Of a stretch of 64,000 nucleotides of DNA, positions 40,703-50,600 are shown in pieces (within the stretch, counting starts at the first letter, position 1; each line of letters starts with the position of its first letter). Source of the stretch: Microbacterium forte (GTDB lineage: Bacteria > Actinomycetota > Actinomycetes > Actinomycetales > Microbacteriaceae); contig NZ_CP116871.1 of the NCBI RefSeq assembly GCF_031885415.1, positions 1 to 64,000 of the forward strand, read 5' to 3'. Made by a program: the position numbers and the translations under genes. Under the pieces are notes generated by a model. The model made no database searches and was not told the origin of the DNA. It worked only from the letters and a program-made list of their open reading frames with translations.

Positions 40703-41857
40703 ATGACCCGCTCCGCCGTACTCCGCTCGCTGCGGACGATCGTTCCAGACACCGTCATCGAGCAGCACGAGGTGCGCGACATCTTCGCCTCGCAGCCCGA
40801 CGTCGGGCGCCTCGCGCAGAGGATCATCGGAGCATCCTTCAACGGATCGGGCATCGACACCCGTCACACGGTCATCGAAGAGCTCTCCTCCACGGCGAGC
40901 ACCGACGCGACGCTCTTCTTCGATCGGGAGTCCGGCCTTCTGCAGTCTCCGGGAACGGCCGCACGCAACGACGTCTACATACGCGAGGCGTCTCGTCTCT
41001 TCGTCGAGGTGGCTCGCAGCGCGCTGGACGCAGACCCCGACATCGTCGCCGCCGACGTCACGCACGTCATCACCGCATCGTGCACGGGCTTCCATGCGCC
41101 GGGCCCGGAATACGAGATCGTGCGGGGGCTGGGTCTCTCAGACAGCGTGCAGCGCTATCACCTCGGATTCATGGGCTGCTACGCCTCGCTGCCTGCGCTC
41201 CGAGCGGCGAGCCAGTTCTGCGCGGCCGATCCCGATGCCGTGGTGCTCGTGGTCAGCGTCGAGCTGTGCACCGTGCACCTTCGCTCGTCGGAGGACCCGG
41301 ATCTCATCGTGGCCAACTCCCTCTTCGCGGACGGGGCGGCCGCCGGCATCGTCACAGCGCGCGATCTCCCGACACCGGTTCCTGCCGTCCGCCTCGACGG
41401 CTTCCACACGGCCATCGCCGCCGAGGGCGAGAAGGACATGGCCTGGACGATCGGCGACCACGGCTTCGAGATGATCCTGTCGACCAAGGTGCCGCAGATC
41501 ATCGGCGAGACCATCATCGGCGCCATCCGTCCGCTCTACGCCCGCGAGGGCGAGCTCGCGGCCGCGTTCGACGAGGGGAGGGTGGGGGAGCGCGTGGAGC
41601 ACTGGGCGATCCACCCCGGCGGACGCAGCATCCTCGACCGCGTGCAGGAGCGACTGCAGCTGAGCGACGCGCAGCTGCACCCGGCTCGGGAGACGCTGCG
41701 CGAGAACGGCAACATGTCGAGTGCAACGGTGCTCTTCGTGATCAAGCGGATCCTCGATGACGGCGCCGCCGACGGGTCGCGGGTCGCGGCGATGGCCTTC
41801 GGACCGGGGTTGACGGCCGAGAGCGCATTGATGACGGTCACCACCGGCGTCTCGTGA
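40703..41857 (+). CDS. Type III polyketide synthase
   Basis: 384 aa from ATG 40703 (GTG 40694 possible). The chalcone/stilbene synthase catalytic triad is intact: Cys127 (TASCTGFHAPGPE), His304 (WAIHPGG) and Asn337 (ENGNMSSATV). It condenses malonyl-CoA units on an acyl-CoA starter to give pyrones or alkylresorcinols or related phenolics. The product is not predictable here. Its GTGA overlap with a methyltransferase gene marks a two-gene pathway. Confidence 0.92.
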   Translation: MTRSAVLRSLRTIVPDTVIEQHEVRDIFASQPDVGRLAQRIIGASFNGSGIDTRHTVIEELSSTASTDATLFFDRESGLLQSPGTAARNDVYIREASRLFVEVARSALDADPDIVAADVTHVITASCTGFHAPGPEYEIVRGLGLSDSVQRYHLGFMGCYASLPALRAASQFCAADPDAVVLVVSVELCTVHLRSSEDPDLIVANSLFADGAAAGIVTARDLPTPVPAVRLDGFHTAIAAEGEKDMAWTIGDHGFEMILSTKVPQIIGETIIGAIRPLYAREGELAAAFDEGRVGERVEHWAIHPGGRSILDRVQERLQLSDAQLHPARETLRENGNMSSATVLFVIKRILDDGAADGSRVAAMAFGPGLTAESALMTVTTGVS

Positions 41858-42573
41858 GACACGACCTCTCGATGCGCGCCACCGAGGTGCGCGAGCTCAT
41901 GGACGATCCGGATGCGGACATCGGGATGCTGGAACAGACCTACAGACGCTTCCGGCTCGTGAACGCGCTCGTCTCACGGCCGGGGCTGCTCTATCGTCGC
42001 GAGATCCGGCCGCGCGCCCGCCGTGGTCCCATCCGCATCCTGGACATCGGCGCGGGCGGCGGAGACGTGTGCCGGATGATCGCGGCGCGGTTGCGGCGAG
42101 CAGGTCTCGAAGCCGAGATCACGGCGCTCGACGCCGACGAGCGGGCGATTCGCTGGGCTGCCGATAACGACCACGGCGCCGGCATCCGATATCGCTGCGC
42201 CTTCGCCGCAGACCTCGTGGCGGAGGGAGAGCAGTACGACGTGGTCTTCTCGAATCACGTGCTGCACCACCTCACCGCGACAGAGCTCGACGGCCTGCTG
42301 CGCGACTCCGAGGCGCTCGTCGGCGGCGGTGGCGTCGTGGTGCACCGGGACATCGCCCGCACCCGATTCGCCTATGCCCTGTACGATGCCGCGACCTGGG
42401 TCCTCTCGGGAACGCTCTTCCGCGGCTCGTTCATCCGGGAGGACGGCCTCATCAGCATCCGCCGCTCGTACGCGCGGAGAGAGCTCGCCTCTCTCGTGCC
42501 CTCAGGGTGGGCTGTGCGCTTCGGCCTCCCCTCACGGCTGGAGTTGAGCTGGAAGGCCGCAGCAGCGTCATAG
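41854..42573 (+). CDS. SAM-dependent methyltransferase paired with the type III PKS
   Basis: 239 aa from GTG 41854 overlapping the PKS stop. Motif I ILDIGAGGGDVCRMI begins near residue 61, ALDADERAI (motif II acidic) near 92, and VVFSNHVLHHLTA near 131. It is a class I enzyme that presumably methylates the polyketide product. No oxidase or prenyltransferase gene accompanies the pair, since lpdA lies convergently just beyond a terminator. Confidence 0.85.
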   Translation: MRHDLSMRATEVRELMDDPDADIGMLEQTYRRFRLVNALVSRPGLLYRREIRPRARRGPIRILDIGAGGGDVCRMIAARLRRAGLEAEITALDADERAIRWAADNDHGAGIRYRCAFAADLVAEGEQYDVVFSNHVLHHLTATELDGLLRDSEALVGGGGVVVHRDIARTRFAYALYDAATWVLSGTLFRGSFIREDGLISIRRSYARRELASLVPSGWAVRFGLPSRLELSWKAAAAS

Positions 42574-42578
42574 ACGCA

Positions 42579-42614
42579 CGAAGGCCCGACACGCGTGAGC
42601 GTGCCGGGCCTTCG
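42579..42614. terminator. Bidirectional terminator between PKS pair and lpdA
   Basis: CGAAGGCCCG-A-CACGC (42579-42594) pairs with GCGTG-C-CGGGCCTTCG (42599-42614) around a GTGA loop, one mismatch. It lies between convergent genes. Confidence 0.85.
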
Positions 42615-42631
42615 ACGATCTGATCTTCGGA

Positions 42632-44029
42632 TCAGAAGTTGATCATGTGACCCGCGAGGCCGTGGAAGCCCTCCTGCAGCGCCTCCGACAGCGTCGGGTG
42701 GGTGTGCACGTTGCGGGCCAGCTCGAGAGCCGTGAGGTCCCACTTCTGGGCCAGCGTCAGCTCGGGCAGGAGCTCGGAGACGTCGGGGCCGATCATGTGG
42801 GCGCCGATGAGCTCGAGGTGCTCGGCGTCGGCGATGAGCTTCACGAAGCCGACGGGCTCGCCGAGTCCGTGCGCCTTGCCGTTCGCCATGAACGGGAACG
42901 TCGCGACCTTGATCTCGCGTCCTTCGTCCTTGGCCTGCTGCTCGGTGAGGCCGAACGAGGCGACCTGCGGCGAGCAGAACGTCGCGCGGGGCATCATGCG
43001 GTAGTCGCCGAGCGTCTGAGTCTCCGCGCCGCCGATGGTCTCGGCCGCGACGACACCCTGCGCCTCGGCCACGTGGGCGAGCTGCAGCTTGGCGGTGACG
43101 TCGCCGATCGCGTAGATGCCCTCGACGTTCGTGCGCATGTGGTCGTCGATGTCGATCGCGCCGCGCTCGGTGAGCTTGACGCCGGTGGCCTCGAGGCCGA
43201 AGCCCTCGATGTTGGGGGCGAAGCCGACCGACATGAGCACCTTGTCGGCTTCGATCGAGCTCTGCTGGCCGTCCTTGCCGGTGTACGACACGGTGACGGA
43301 CGAGCCGTTGTCGACGACGGACTCGACCTTGGTGGAGGTAAGGATGTCGACGCCGTAGTTCTTGTACTGCTTCGCGATCTCCTTCGACACATCGGCGTCC
43401 TCGTTGGGAAGCGCGCGGTCGAGGAACTCGATGATCGTGACCTTGACGCCGTAGTTGGTCATCACGTACGCGAATTCCATGCCGATAGCGCCGGCTCCGA
43501 CGATGACGATCGACTTCGGGAGCTCGCGGCTGAGGATCTGCTCCTCGTAGGTCACGACGTTGTCGCTGAGCTGGACGCCCGGGAGCAGACGAACCTTCGA
43601 GCCGGTCGCGATGATCGCGTTGTCGAAGGTGACCTCTTCGGTCGAGCCGTCGGCCTTGGCGACCGAGATCGCCTTCGGGCCGGTGAAGGTGCCGCGACCG
43701 TCGTACTCGGTCACCTTGTTCTTCTTCATCAGGAAGTGGATGCCCTTGACGCGGCCGTCGGCGACGACACGGCTGCGGTCGAACGCCTTGCCGTAGTCGA
43801 TCGTGAACTCACCCGAGATGCCGAAGAAGTCGGCCTTGTGGTTGAGCGTGTGCGCGAGCTCCGCGTTCTTCAGGAGAGCCTTGGAGGGGATGCAGCCCAC
43901 GTTGAGGCAGACACCACCCCAGTACTTCTCTTCGATGATGGCGGTGGACAGACCGAGCTGCGCGCTGCGAACCGCAGCGACGTATCCGCCAGGACCTGCA
44001 CCGAGGATGACGACATCGTAATGTGGCAT
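42632..44029 (-). CDS. lpdA: Dihydrolipoyl dehydrogenase
   Basis: 465 aa from ATG 44029, 6 nt from TAGGCT (leaderless pattern). The FAD motif GAGPGG is at 10-15, the redox-active disulfide Cys41/Cys46 in [13 protein letters not shown], the NAD motif [13 protein letters not shown] near 178, and C-terminal [13 protein letters not shown] with the catalytic His. It is the E3 component of pyruvate/2-oxoglutarate dehydrogenase complexes. The -10 box of lpdA overlaps the copC stop codon upstream. Confidence 0.95.
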   Translation of the reverse strand: MPHYDVVILGAGPGGYVAAVRSAQLGLSTAIIEEKYWGGVCLNVGCIPSKALLKNAELAHTLNHKADFFGISGEFTIDYGKAFDRSRVVADGRVKGIHFLMKKNKVTEYDGRGTFTGPKAISVAKADGSTEEVTFDNAIIATGSKVRLLPGVQLSDNVVTYEEQILSRELPKSIVIVGAGAIGMEFAYVMTNYGVKVTIIEFLDRALPNEDADVSKEIAKQYKNYGVDILTSTKVESVVDNGSSVTVSYTGKDGQQSSIEADKVLMSVGFAPNIEGFGLEATGVKLTERGAIDIDDHMRTNVEGIYAIGDVTAKLQLAHVAEAQGVVAAETIGGAETQTLGDYRMMPRATFCSPQVASFGLTEQQAKDEGREIKVATFPFMANGKAHGLGEPVGFVKLIADAEHLELIGAHMIGPDVSELLPELTLAQKWDLTALELARNVHTHPTLSEALQEGFHGLAGHMINF

Positions 44030-44038
44030 GCCTTAAGC

Positions 44039-44698
44039 CTATCGCTCCGAGGGAAGGTCGGAATCGGTCGAAGCCGGGTCGCGGCGCCCGCGGACCACGA
44101 GCCAGACGACGATGCCGAGGATCACGAGCACTCCGACGATCGCGAGCACCCAGATCAGCGTCGTGGAGGCGGATGAGTCGTCGCTCTCGGGGGCGGGAGT
44201 GACGTCGGTGCCGGGGCCCGCGGTCGCGACCGGAGCGGGAGCGGCCGTGGCCGTCTCCGTGGGCTCGGCGCTCGGCTCTGCGGTCGGGGCGGTCTCGGTG
44301 CTGTTCGCGACCGTGAAGTCGAACTCTCCCGAGGTCGGGTGGCCGTCGCTCGAGACGACCTTCCAGATCACGTGATAGGCACCCGCAGGGGCCTCCGTGG
44401 CGAGCTGCTGCGTCACGATCGCACCCTCGACGGTGGCAGCGCCCTCGGTGACCGAGTTGCCGGAGGGGTCCGTCACGACCACCTCGGTCGCGCCGGTCTC
44501 ATCGATGAGCTTCGCGCTGAAGGTGAGCGTCAACTCGGCGGGGAGCGTGTCGACCGTGCTGTCGGCCTCGGGGGATGACGCGAGCAGACTGTCGTGGGCC
44601 GAGGCGGAGAGAGGCGCGAACAGCACGAGGAACGCGGTCAGAAGGGCGGCGGCGAGTGCGACCGGAGCTGCAGGGAGGCGGCGGGCTGTGGTTTTCAC
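44039..44698 (-). CDS. CopC domain protein, membrane-anchored
   Basis: 219 aa from GTG 44698, 6 nt from TAGGCT. A signal peptide (about 1-34, ending PLSASA) puts His first in the mature protein (HDSLLASSPEADS), a typical CopC copper ligand. The beta-sandwich has VSSDGHPTSGEFDF. A Thr/Pro/Ala linker and a C-terminal membrane helix (IWVLAIVGVLVILGIVVWLV) anchor it outside the cell. It should bind copper; no CopD or Cu-ATPase gene is adjacent. Confidence 0.85.
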   Translation of the reverse strand: MKTTARRLPAAPVALAAALLTAFLVLFAPLSASAHDSLLASSPEADSTVDTLPAELTLTFSAKLIDETGATEVVVTDPSGNSVTEGAATVEGAIVTQQLATEAPAGAYHVIWKVVSSDGHPTSGEFDFTVANSTETAPTAEPSAEPTETATAAPAPVATAGPGTDVTPAPESDDSSASTTLIWVLAIVGVLVILGIVVWLVVRGRRDPASTDSDLPSER

Positions 44699-44797
44699 AT
44701 CCTCAGCCTATGAAGTGTCCGTATGCGATGCCTGAGTGTGAAGCGAGCTCCCGCGAGCGGCATCGGATCAGTTAGTCTGGAGGACTAGGAGGGCATA

Positions 44798-45283
44798 GTG
44801 ACAGACAGCCAGAATCGATCGGGCGGAGACGCCGCGATCCACCGTCCCGGCGAGCAGAGGCACGACGTGACGCAGACGTTCGGGCACGACTCGGACCTCT
44901 CCTTCGTGCCTTTCGGCGTGGAGCTCACCGACGTGGAGCAGGGCGCCATCGCAGCGCTTCCCTCCGGTTCCGCACTGCTTCTGGTGCGCTCCGGAGCTCT
45001 CGCGGGGGCCCGCTACCTGCTCGACACCGATGTGACGACCATTGGTCGCCACCCCGAAGCCGACATCTTCTTCGATGACGTAACCGTCTCGCGCCGCCAT
45101 GCAGAGGTGACTCGCAACGGCTCGACGTTCGAGATCATCGACCAGCGCTCGCTCAACGGAACCTACGTCAACGGCGAGCGTGTCGATCGCAGCGCTCTGG
45201 TCGACGGCACCGAGCTTCGTGTCGGCAAGTTCCGATTGAACTTCTTCGCCTCTCCCGTCGATCGCGTCGCGGCGATCGACTGA
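44798..45283 (+). CDS. FHA domain protein, GarA/OdhI-like
   Basis: 161 aa from GTG 44798 with AGGAGGG (44787-44793). The C-terminal FHA domain begins near residue 77: TIGRHPEADIFFDDVTVSRR then HAEV and LNGTYVNGERV. In GarA/OdhI an N-terminal threonine phosphorylated by PknB/PknG-type kinases folds back on the FHA pocket and controls 2-oxoglutarate dehydrogenase. Here DVTQTFGHD (Thr25, Thr27) is the counterpart, but it is not the usual ETTSVF, so the switch may differ. Followed by two MerR genes as at Rv1827-Rv1830. Confidence 0.85.
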   Translation: MTDSQNRSGGDAAIHRPGEQRHDVTQTFGHDSDLSFVPFGVELTDVEQGAIAALPSGSALLLVRSGALAGARYLLDTDVTTIGRHPEADIFFDDVTVSRRHAEVTRNGSTFEIIDQRSLNGTYVNGERVDRSALVDGTELRVGKFRLNFFASPVDRVAAID

Positions 45284-45969
45284 TGGCGGCTTCTCCCGCC
45301 CGCGAACGCTCTGCGTCCGCGGGCCTTCTGAGCATCGGTCAGGTGCTTGCTCGGCTCACACCAGAGTTTCCGGAGCTCACCTCCAGCAAGCTCCGCTTCC
45401 TGGAGGTGCAGGGGATCGTCAGCCCGTCGCGCACGGAGTCGGGCTACCGCAAGTTCTCGCAGGCCGATATCGAGCGACTGCGCCTCGGCCTCACGCTGCA
45501 GCGTGACCACTACCTCCCTCTCAGCATCATCCGAGAGCAGCTCGACGACGCTGAGGCGAACGGCGACTCAGCCGCCCTCGCTCCGCCGCCGTCGATCACG
45601 CCGACGCCTCGTCGCTACCGCCGCAGCGAGCTCCTGTCGGCAGCCGGTGCCGGCCCGCAGCTCCTCAACGATGCGATCAGCACCGGTGTCATCGTGGCGC
45701 AGGAGAGCTACCCCGAGTCGACCGTCACGCTGCTGCGCGGTTTGGTCGCGCTCGACCGCCATGGCATCGAGCCGCGCCACCTGCGGTCGCTGCGTCAGGG
45801 CGCCGAGCGCGAGGTCGCGCTGATCGAGTCCGCCATGTCGTCTCTGCTCCGTCGCACGGACGCCGCATCACGGGCGAAGGCGAGCGACATGGCGCCCAAC
45901 CTCGCCGCGAAGATCGACGAAGTGCGCTCGCTCTTCGTCAAGGACGCACTCACCAGGTTGCTTTCGTAA
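45283..45969 (+). CDS. MerR family regulator, FtsR/Rv1828-like
   Basis: 228 aa; ATG 45283 overlaps the FHA stop (TGATG). An N-terminal winged helix LSIGQVLARLTPEFPELTSS, then LRFLEVQGIVSPSRTESGYR-KFSQADIERL, is the MerR DNA-binding domain. A second effector-like part (RYRRSELLSAAGAGPQLLND) follows. In Corynebacterium the orthologue FtsR activates ftsZ (from memory). It lacks the Cys ligands of metal-sensing MerR proteins. Confidence 0.85.
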   Translation: MAASPARERSASAGLLSIGQVLARLTPEFPELTSSKLRFLEVQGIVSPSRTESGYRKFSQADIERLRLGLTLQRDHYLPLSIIREQLDDAEANGDSAALAPPPSITPTPRRYRRSELLSAAGAGPQLLNDAISTGVIVAQESYPESTVTLLRGLVALDRHGIEPRHLRSLRQGAEREVALIESAMSSLLRRTDAASRAKASDMAPNLAAKIDEVRSLFVKDALTRLLS

Positions 45970-46010
45970 CGAACTGATTGCGACACACCTTCGGTGTCCC
46001 ACGGATGTCA

Positions 46011-46039
46011 TTGCCGGTGCCGGAGGGCTGCTCTAGCGT
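46011..46039 (+). promoter_or_regulatory. Promoter of the second merR gene
   Basis: TTGCCG (46011-46016), 17-bp spacer, TAGCGT (46034-46039); the start codon is at 46069 behind AGGGAGGA. An inverted repeat (CACC-TTC-GGTG, 45986-45996) just upstream could be a weak terminator of the first merR or an operator. Confidence 0.5.
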
Positions 46040-46068
46040 GGAGGTAACAGCTCCAGGGAGGATTTCAG

Positions 46069-46614
46069 ATGAATGCGGATGAGCGTGCAGGCGACCCGCG
46101 GTTCGTGCCAGAACTCCTCTTCACCGACGGCCTGCCGGCCATGGACGACGAGGTCGGCTACCGCGGTGCGGTGGCGGCGCGTGCAGCAGGTATCACCTAC
46201 CGTCAGCTGGACTACTGGGCACGCACCGAGCTCGTAGAGCCCACGGTGCGAGGCGCCAGCGGGTCAGGCTCGCAGCGCCTCTACGGCTTCCGCGACATCC
46301 TCGTGCTCAAGCTGGTGAAGAGCCTGCTCGACACCGGTATCTCCCTGCAGCAGATCCGCACCGCGGTCGAGGAGCTCCGCCGCGCGGGCATCCGCGATCT
46401 CGCGGGCACGACCCTCATGAGCGACGGTGCGTCCGTCTACCTCTGCACGTCGAACGACGAGGTCATCGACCTGGTCAGCCGCGGTCAGGGCGTGTTCGGC
46501 ATCGCCGTGGGCAAGGTGCTTCGCGAGGTCGAGTCGACCCTCGTCGAATTCGACGCGACATCACCCGACCCGGTCGACGAGCTGTCGGCGCGTCGCACCA
46601 AGCGCTCCGCCTGA
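46069..46614 (+). CDS. MerR family regulator, Rv1830-like
   Basis: 181 aa from ATG 46069 with a good AGGGAGGA. The MerR winged helix reads GYRGAVAARAAGITYRQLDY then WARTELVEPTVRGASGSGSQ, with the unusual Gly/Ser-rich wing of this subgroup. A C-terminal part has LVSRGQGVFGIAVGKVLREV. In mycobacteria the orthologue influences cell division and antibiotic recovery (from memory). The DUF151 bifunctional nuclease gene normally between the two merR genes in mycobacteria is missing here. Confidence 0.85.
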   Translation: MNADERAGDPRFVPELLFTDGLPAMDDEVGYRGAVAARAAGITYRQLDYWARTELVEPTVRGASGSGSQRLYGFRDILVLKLVKSLLDTGISLQQIRTAVEELRRAGIRDLAGTTLMSDGASVYLCTSNDEVIDLVSRGQGVFGIAVGKVLREVESTLVEFDATSPDPVDELSARRTKRSA

Positions 46615-46649
46615 GCATCCGCGGCTCCGAGCCGCGCCCCACACGAAGA

Positions 46650-46679
46650 AACGGCCACCCTCGCGAGAGGATGGCCGTT
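46650..46679. terminator. Bidirectional terminator
   Basis: AACGGCCA-C-CCTC (46650-46662) pairs with GAGG-A-TGGCCGTT (46667-46679) around GCGA, with one mismatch. It separates the convergent merR and ParA-like genes. Confidence 0.85.
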
Positions 46680-46696
46680 CTGCTGTCTGCGGTGGA

Positions 46697-47518
46697 TCAG
46701 GCCTGCGGGCCGGAATCCGCGACCTGGATGCGCCCGGTGCGGATGATCCGATCGAGCAGCTGGTCGAAGTCGGCAGCGAGTTCCTGGGCCGAGTCGCCGG
46801 GCCAGATGTGCAGCGGCTTGGCCGCACCCTGGGCCTGCTGCAGCGACGTGCGCTCCGGAAGCTGCGGAGAGAGCACGAGGGGGCCGAACATGTCGCGCAG
46901 TTCCTTGATGCGGAACTGGTGCTCGATCGACTGGGGCCGCACGCGGTTGACGACGATGCCCAGCGGCTGGAGACGAGGGGAGAGGCCCCGACGGATCTCC
47001 TCGATCGCGCGCAGCGCGCGATCGGCCGCGGCGACGGAGAAGAGGCCGGGCTCGGTGACGACCATCACGCGGTCGCTCGCCGCCCAGGCTGTGCGGGTGA
47101 GGGCGTTCAGCGACGGGGCACAGTCGACGAGGACCAGGTCGTAGTCGGCTTCGACGGAGGCCAGCGCCTCTTCGAGCTTCCACACGTCACGCACGCTCGG
47201 GTGCGGTCCGTCGAAGTTGATCGCTGACGGGCTGCCGATCAGCACGTCGATGGTTCCGGGGTGCACCTTCGCCCAGCCGCTGGAGGTGATCGCCTGACGG
47301 ACGACCTTCTCCTTCGGGTTGGCCAGGACATCGGCGATGTTGAGCCGACCGGCCACCTGGATGTCCATTCCGGTGGACACATCGGACTGAGGGTCGAGGT
47401 CGACGACGAGCGTTCGGACACCACGGGCGAAGGCCGCTGAGGCCAGGCCGAGGGTCACTGTCGTCTTGCCGACGCCTCCCTTGAGAGAGCTGACGCTGAG
47501 TACGTGCACGAACACCAC
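46697..47518 (-). CDS. ParA/MinD-like ATPase
   Basis: 273 aa from GTG 47518 (a second GTG is at 47515); GGGGAAGG is the ribosome-binding site. [18 protein letters not shown] is the deviant Walker A near residue 10-20, VVDLDPQSDVSTG near 40 and LVDCAPSLNALTRTAW near 127. It lacks any partner gene of ParB type nearby. It is divergent from pyruvate carboxylase with an 85-nt gap. A role in positioning some cell component is inferred from the family only. Confidence 0.82.
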   Translation of the reverse strand: MVFVHVLSVSSLKGGVGKTTVTLGLASAAFARGVRTLVVDLDPQSDVSTGMDIQVAGRLNIADVLANPKEKVVRQAITSSGWAKVHPGTIDVLIGSPSAINFDGPHPSVRDVWKLEEALASVEADYDLVLVDCAPSLNALTRTAWAASDRVMVVTEPGLFSVAAADRALRAIEEIRRGLSPRLQPLGIVVNRVRPQSIEHQFRIKELRDMFGPLVLSPQLPERTSLQQAQGAAKPLHIWPGDSAQELAADFDQLLDRIIRTGRIQVADSGPQA

Positions 47519-47603
47519 GTTACCTTCCCCTAGGCTGGGTGCACACTCAGCCCCGCCCCATGCGCGCCGATTAGAAGTGCGCATCGAGCTTCCAGAGGTG
47601 TGC

Positions 47604-50600
47604 ATGTTCCAGAAGATCCTTGTGGCGAACCGCGGCGAGATCGCGATCCGTGCCTTCCGTGCGGCATTCGAGGTCGGGGCGAGAACAGTCGCCGTCTTCC
47701 CGCATGAGGACCGCGGCTCCGTCCACCGGCTCAAGGCGGACGAGGCCTACGAGATCGGCGAGCGGGGTCATCCCGTCCGCGCATACCTGAACGTCGACGA
47801 GATCATCCGCGTCGCGAAGGATGCCGGAGCGGACGCGATCTACCCCGGCTACGGCTTCCTGTCCGAGAATCCCGAACTGGCCGAGAAGGCTGCCGCAAAC
47901 GGCATCGTCTTCATCGGCCCGCCCTCGAAGGTGCTCGAGATGGCAGGCAACAAGGTCGAGGCCAAGCGCCACGCGATCGAGGCCGGGGTTCCCGTGCTCC
48001 GCTCGACCGAGGCCTCCGATGACGTCGACGCGCTCGTGGCCCAGGCATCGGACATCGGCTTCCCGCTGTTCGCCAAGGCCGTCGCCGGCGGTGGCGGTCG
48101 TGGCATGCGCCGGGTCGAGTCTGCGGCGGAGCTCGCGCCGGCACTGGCCGAGGCGATGCGCGAAGCGGAGAGCGCCTTCGGCGACCCGCGGATGTTCCTG
48201 GAGCAGGCCGTCATCCGTCCCCGGCACATCGAGGTGCAGATCCTCGCGGACAAGACCGGCGAGACCGTCCACCTCTTCGAACGCGACTGCTCGGTGCAGC
48301 GACGTCATCAGAAGGTCGTCGAGATCGCCCCGGCCCCGAATCTCGACGATGGCATCCGCACCGCGCTGCACGGGTACGCGGTCGCGTTCGCGCGATCCAT
48401 CGGATACGAGAACGCGGGAACGGTCGAGTTCCTGCTCGAGACCGCGGGGGAGCGCACCGGCGAGGTCGTCTTCATCGAGATGAACCCGCGGATCCAGGTC
48501 GAGCACACCGTCACCGAAGAGGTGACCGACGTCGATCTCGTGCAGAGCCAGATGCGCATCGCCGCAGGCCAGACCCTCGCCGAACTCGGACTCGAACAGC
48601 ACAATCTGCAGGTGCGCGGAGCGGCGCTGCAGTGCCGCATCACCACGGAGGACCCGACTCAGGGGTTCCGGCCCGACACGGGCAAGATCACCACCTACCG
48701 CTCCCCGGGAGGTGCGGGCATCCGCCTCGACGGCGGCACCGTGCATCAGGGTGCGCAGATCAGCCCGCACTTCGACTCGATGCTCGCCAAGCTGACCTGC
48801 CGTGGGCGGGACTACCCGGCGGCGGTCGCACGCGCTCGGCGGGCGCTGGCGGAGTTCCGCATTCGCGGCGTCTCGACCAACATCCCGTTCCTGCAGGCCC
48901 TGCTTGAGGATGAGGCGTTCATCGCCGGCGACGTGAGCACGTCGTTCATCGACGAGCGCCCGGATCTTCTCCGTGGCCGCGAGTCGAAGGACCGCGGCAC
49001 TCGGATCCTGAACTGGCTGGTCGACGTCACGGTCAACAAGCCCCACGGGGTCCACCCGGGTTCGCTGGACCCGGCTGCCAAGCTCCCGGCCGTCGACCTC
49101 GACTCGACCCCGGTGGCCGGTTCACGACAGCGTCTGCTCGAGCTGGGCCCGGAAGGCTTCGCCCAGAGCCTGCGCGCGCAGAGCGCTCTCGCGATCACCG
49201 ACACGACCTTCCGCGATGCGCACCAGTCGCTGCTCGCGACGCGCGTGCGCACGAAGGATCTCGTCGCAGCCGCACCGCACATCGCCCGGTTGACGCCTGA
49301 GCTGCTCTCGGTCGAGGCCTGGGGAGGGGCGACGTACGACGTCGCACTGCGCTTCCTCGGGGAAGACCCCTGGGAGCGTCTCGACAAGCTGCGGGCGGCG
49401 CTTCCCAACGTCGCGATCCAGATGCTTCTGCGTGGACGCAACACCGTGGGCTACACGCCCTACCCGACGGCCGTCACCGAGGCGTTCGTGCGGGAGGCAG
49501 CGGCAAGCGGCGTCGACATCTTCAGGATCTTCGATGCGCTCAACGACGTCGAGCAGATGCGACCGGCGATCGAGGCTGTTCGCAACACGGGCACCGCGGT
49601 CGCCGAGGTGGCGCTCTGCTACACCGGTGACCTTCTGAACCCGGCCGAGGATCTCTACACGCTCGACTACTACCTGAACCTCGCGGCCCAGATCGTCGAT
49701 GCGGGGGCGCACATCATCGCGATCAAGGACATGGCGGGACTGCTGCGCCCCGCGGCGGCCGCGAAGCTCGTCGCGGCGCTCCGCGAGCGCTTCGACCTGC
49801 CCGTGCACCTGCACACGCACGACACCCCCGGCGGCCAGCTCGCCACACTGCTCGCGGCGAGCGACGCAGGGGTGGATGCGGTCGACGCGGCATCCGCTCC
49901 GCTCTCCGGCACGACCAGCCAGCCTTCTCTCTCATCGCTCGTCGCTGCGCTCGCGCATACGGATCGCGACAGCGGCATCTCCCTCGACAGCGTCTCGGAT
50001 CTCGAGCCGTACTGGGAGGCGGTCCGCCGGATGTACGCGCCGTTCGAGTCCGGACTTCCCGGCCCCACCGGGCGGGTCTACCACCACGAGATCCCGGGCG
50101 GTCAGCTGTCGAACCTCCGTCAGCAGGCGAAGGCGCTCGGGCTCGCAGACGACTTCGAGCTGATCGAGGACATGTACGCTGCGGCCGATCGAATCCTCGG
50201 TCGTGTTCCGAAGGTGACGCCGTCGTCGAAGGTCGTCGGCGATCTTGCTCTGCACCTGGCCGCGGTCAAGGCCGATCCTGCTGACTTCGAGGCGAACCCC
50301 GAGAAGTACGACGTGCCCGACTCCGTCGTCGGTTTCATGGCGGGCGAGCTCGGCGACCTGCCGGGCGGATGGCCGGAGCCCTTCCGCACGAAGGTGCTGG
50401 CAGGGCGTGCCGTGCGCATCGGCATGACGGAGATCTCCGCCGACGACGAGGCAGCGTTGGCGGGCGACAGCGCGACCCGTCGTGCGCGGCTGAACACGCT
50501 GCTGTTTCCTGCACCCATGCGCGAGTTCACTGAGAGACGGGAACTGTTCGGTGATCTCTCGGTGCTCGACACCGCGGACTACCTCTACGGTCTCGTGCAA

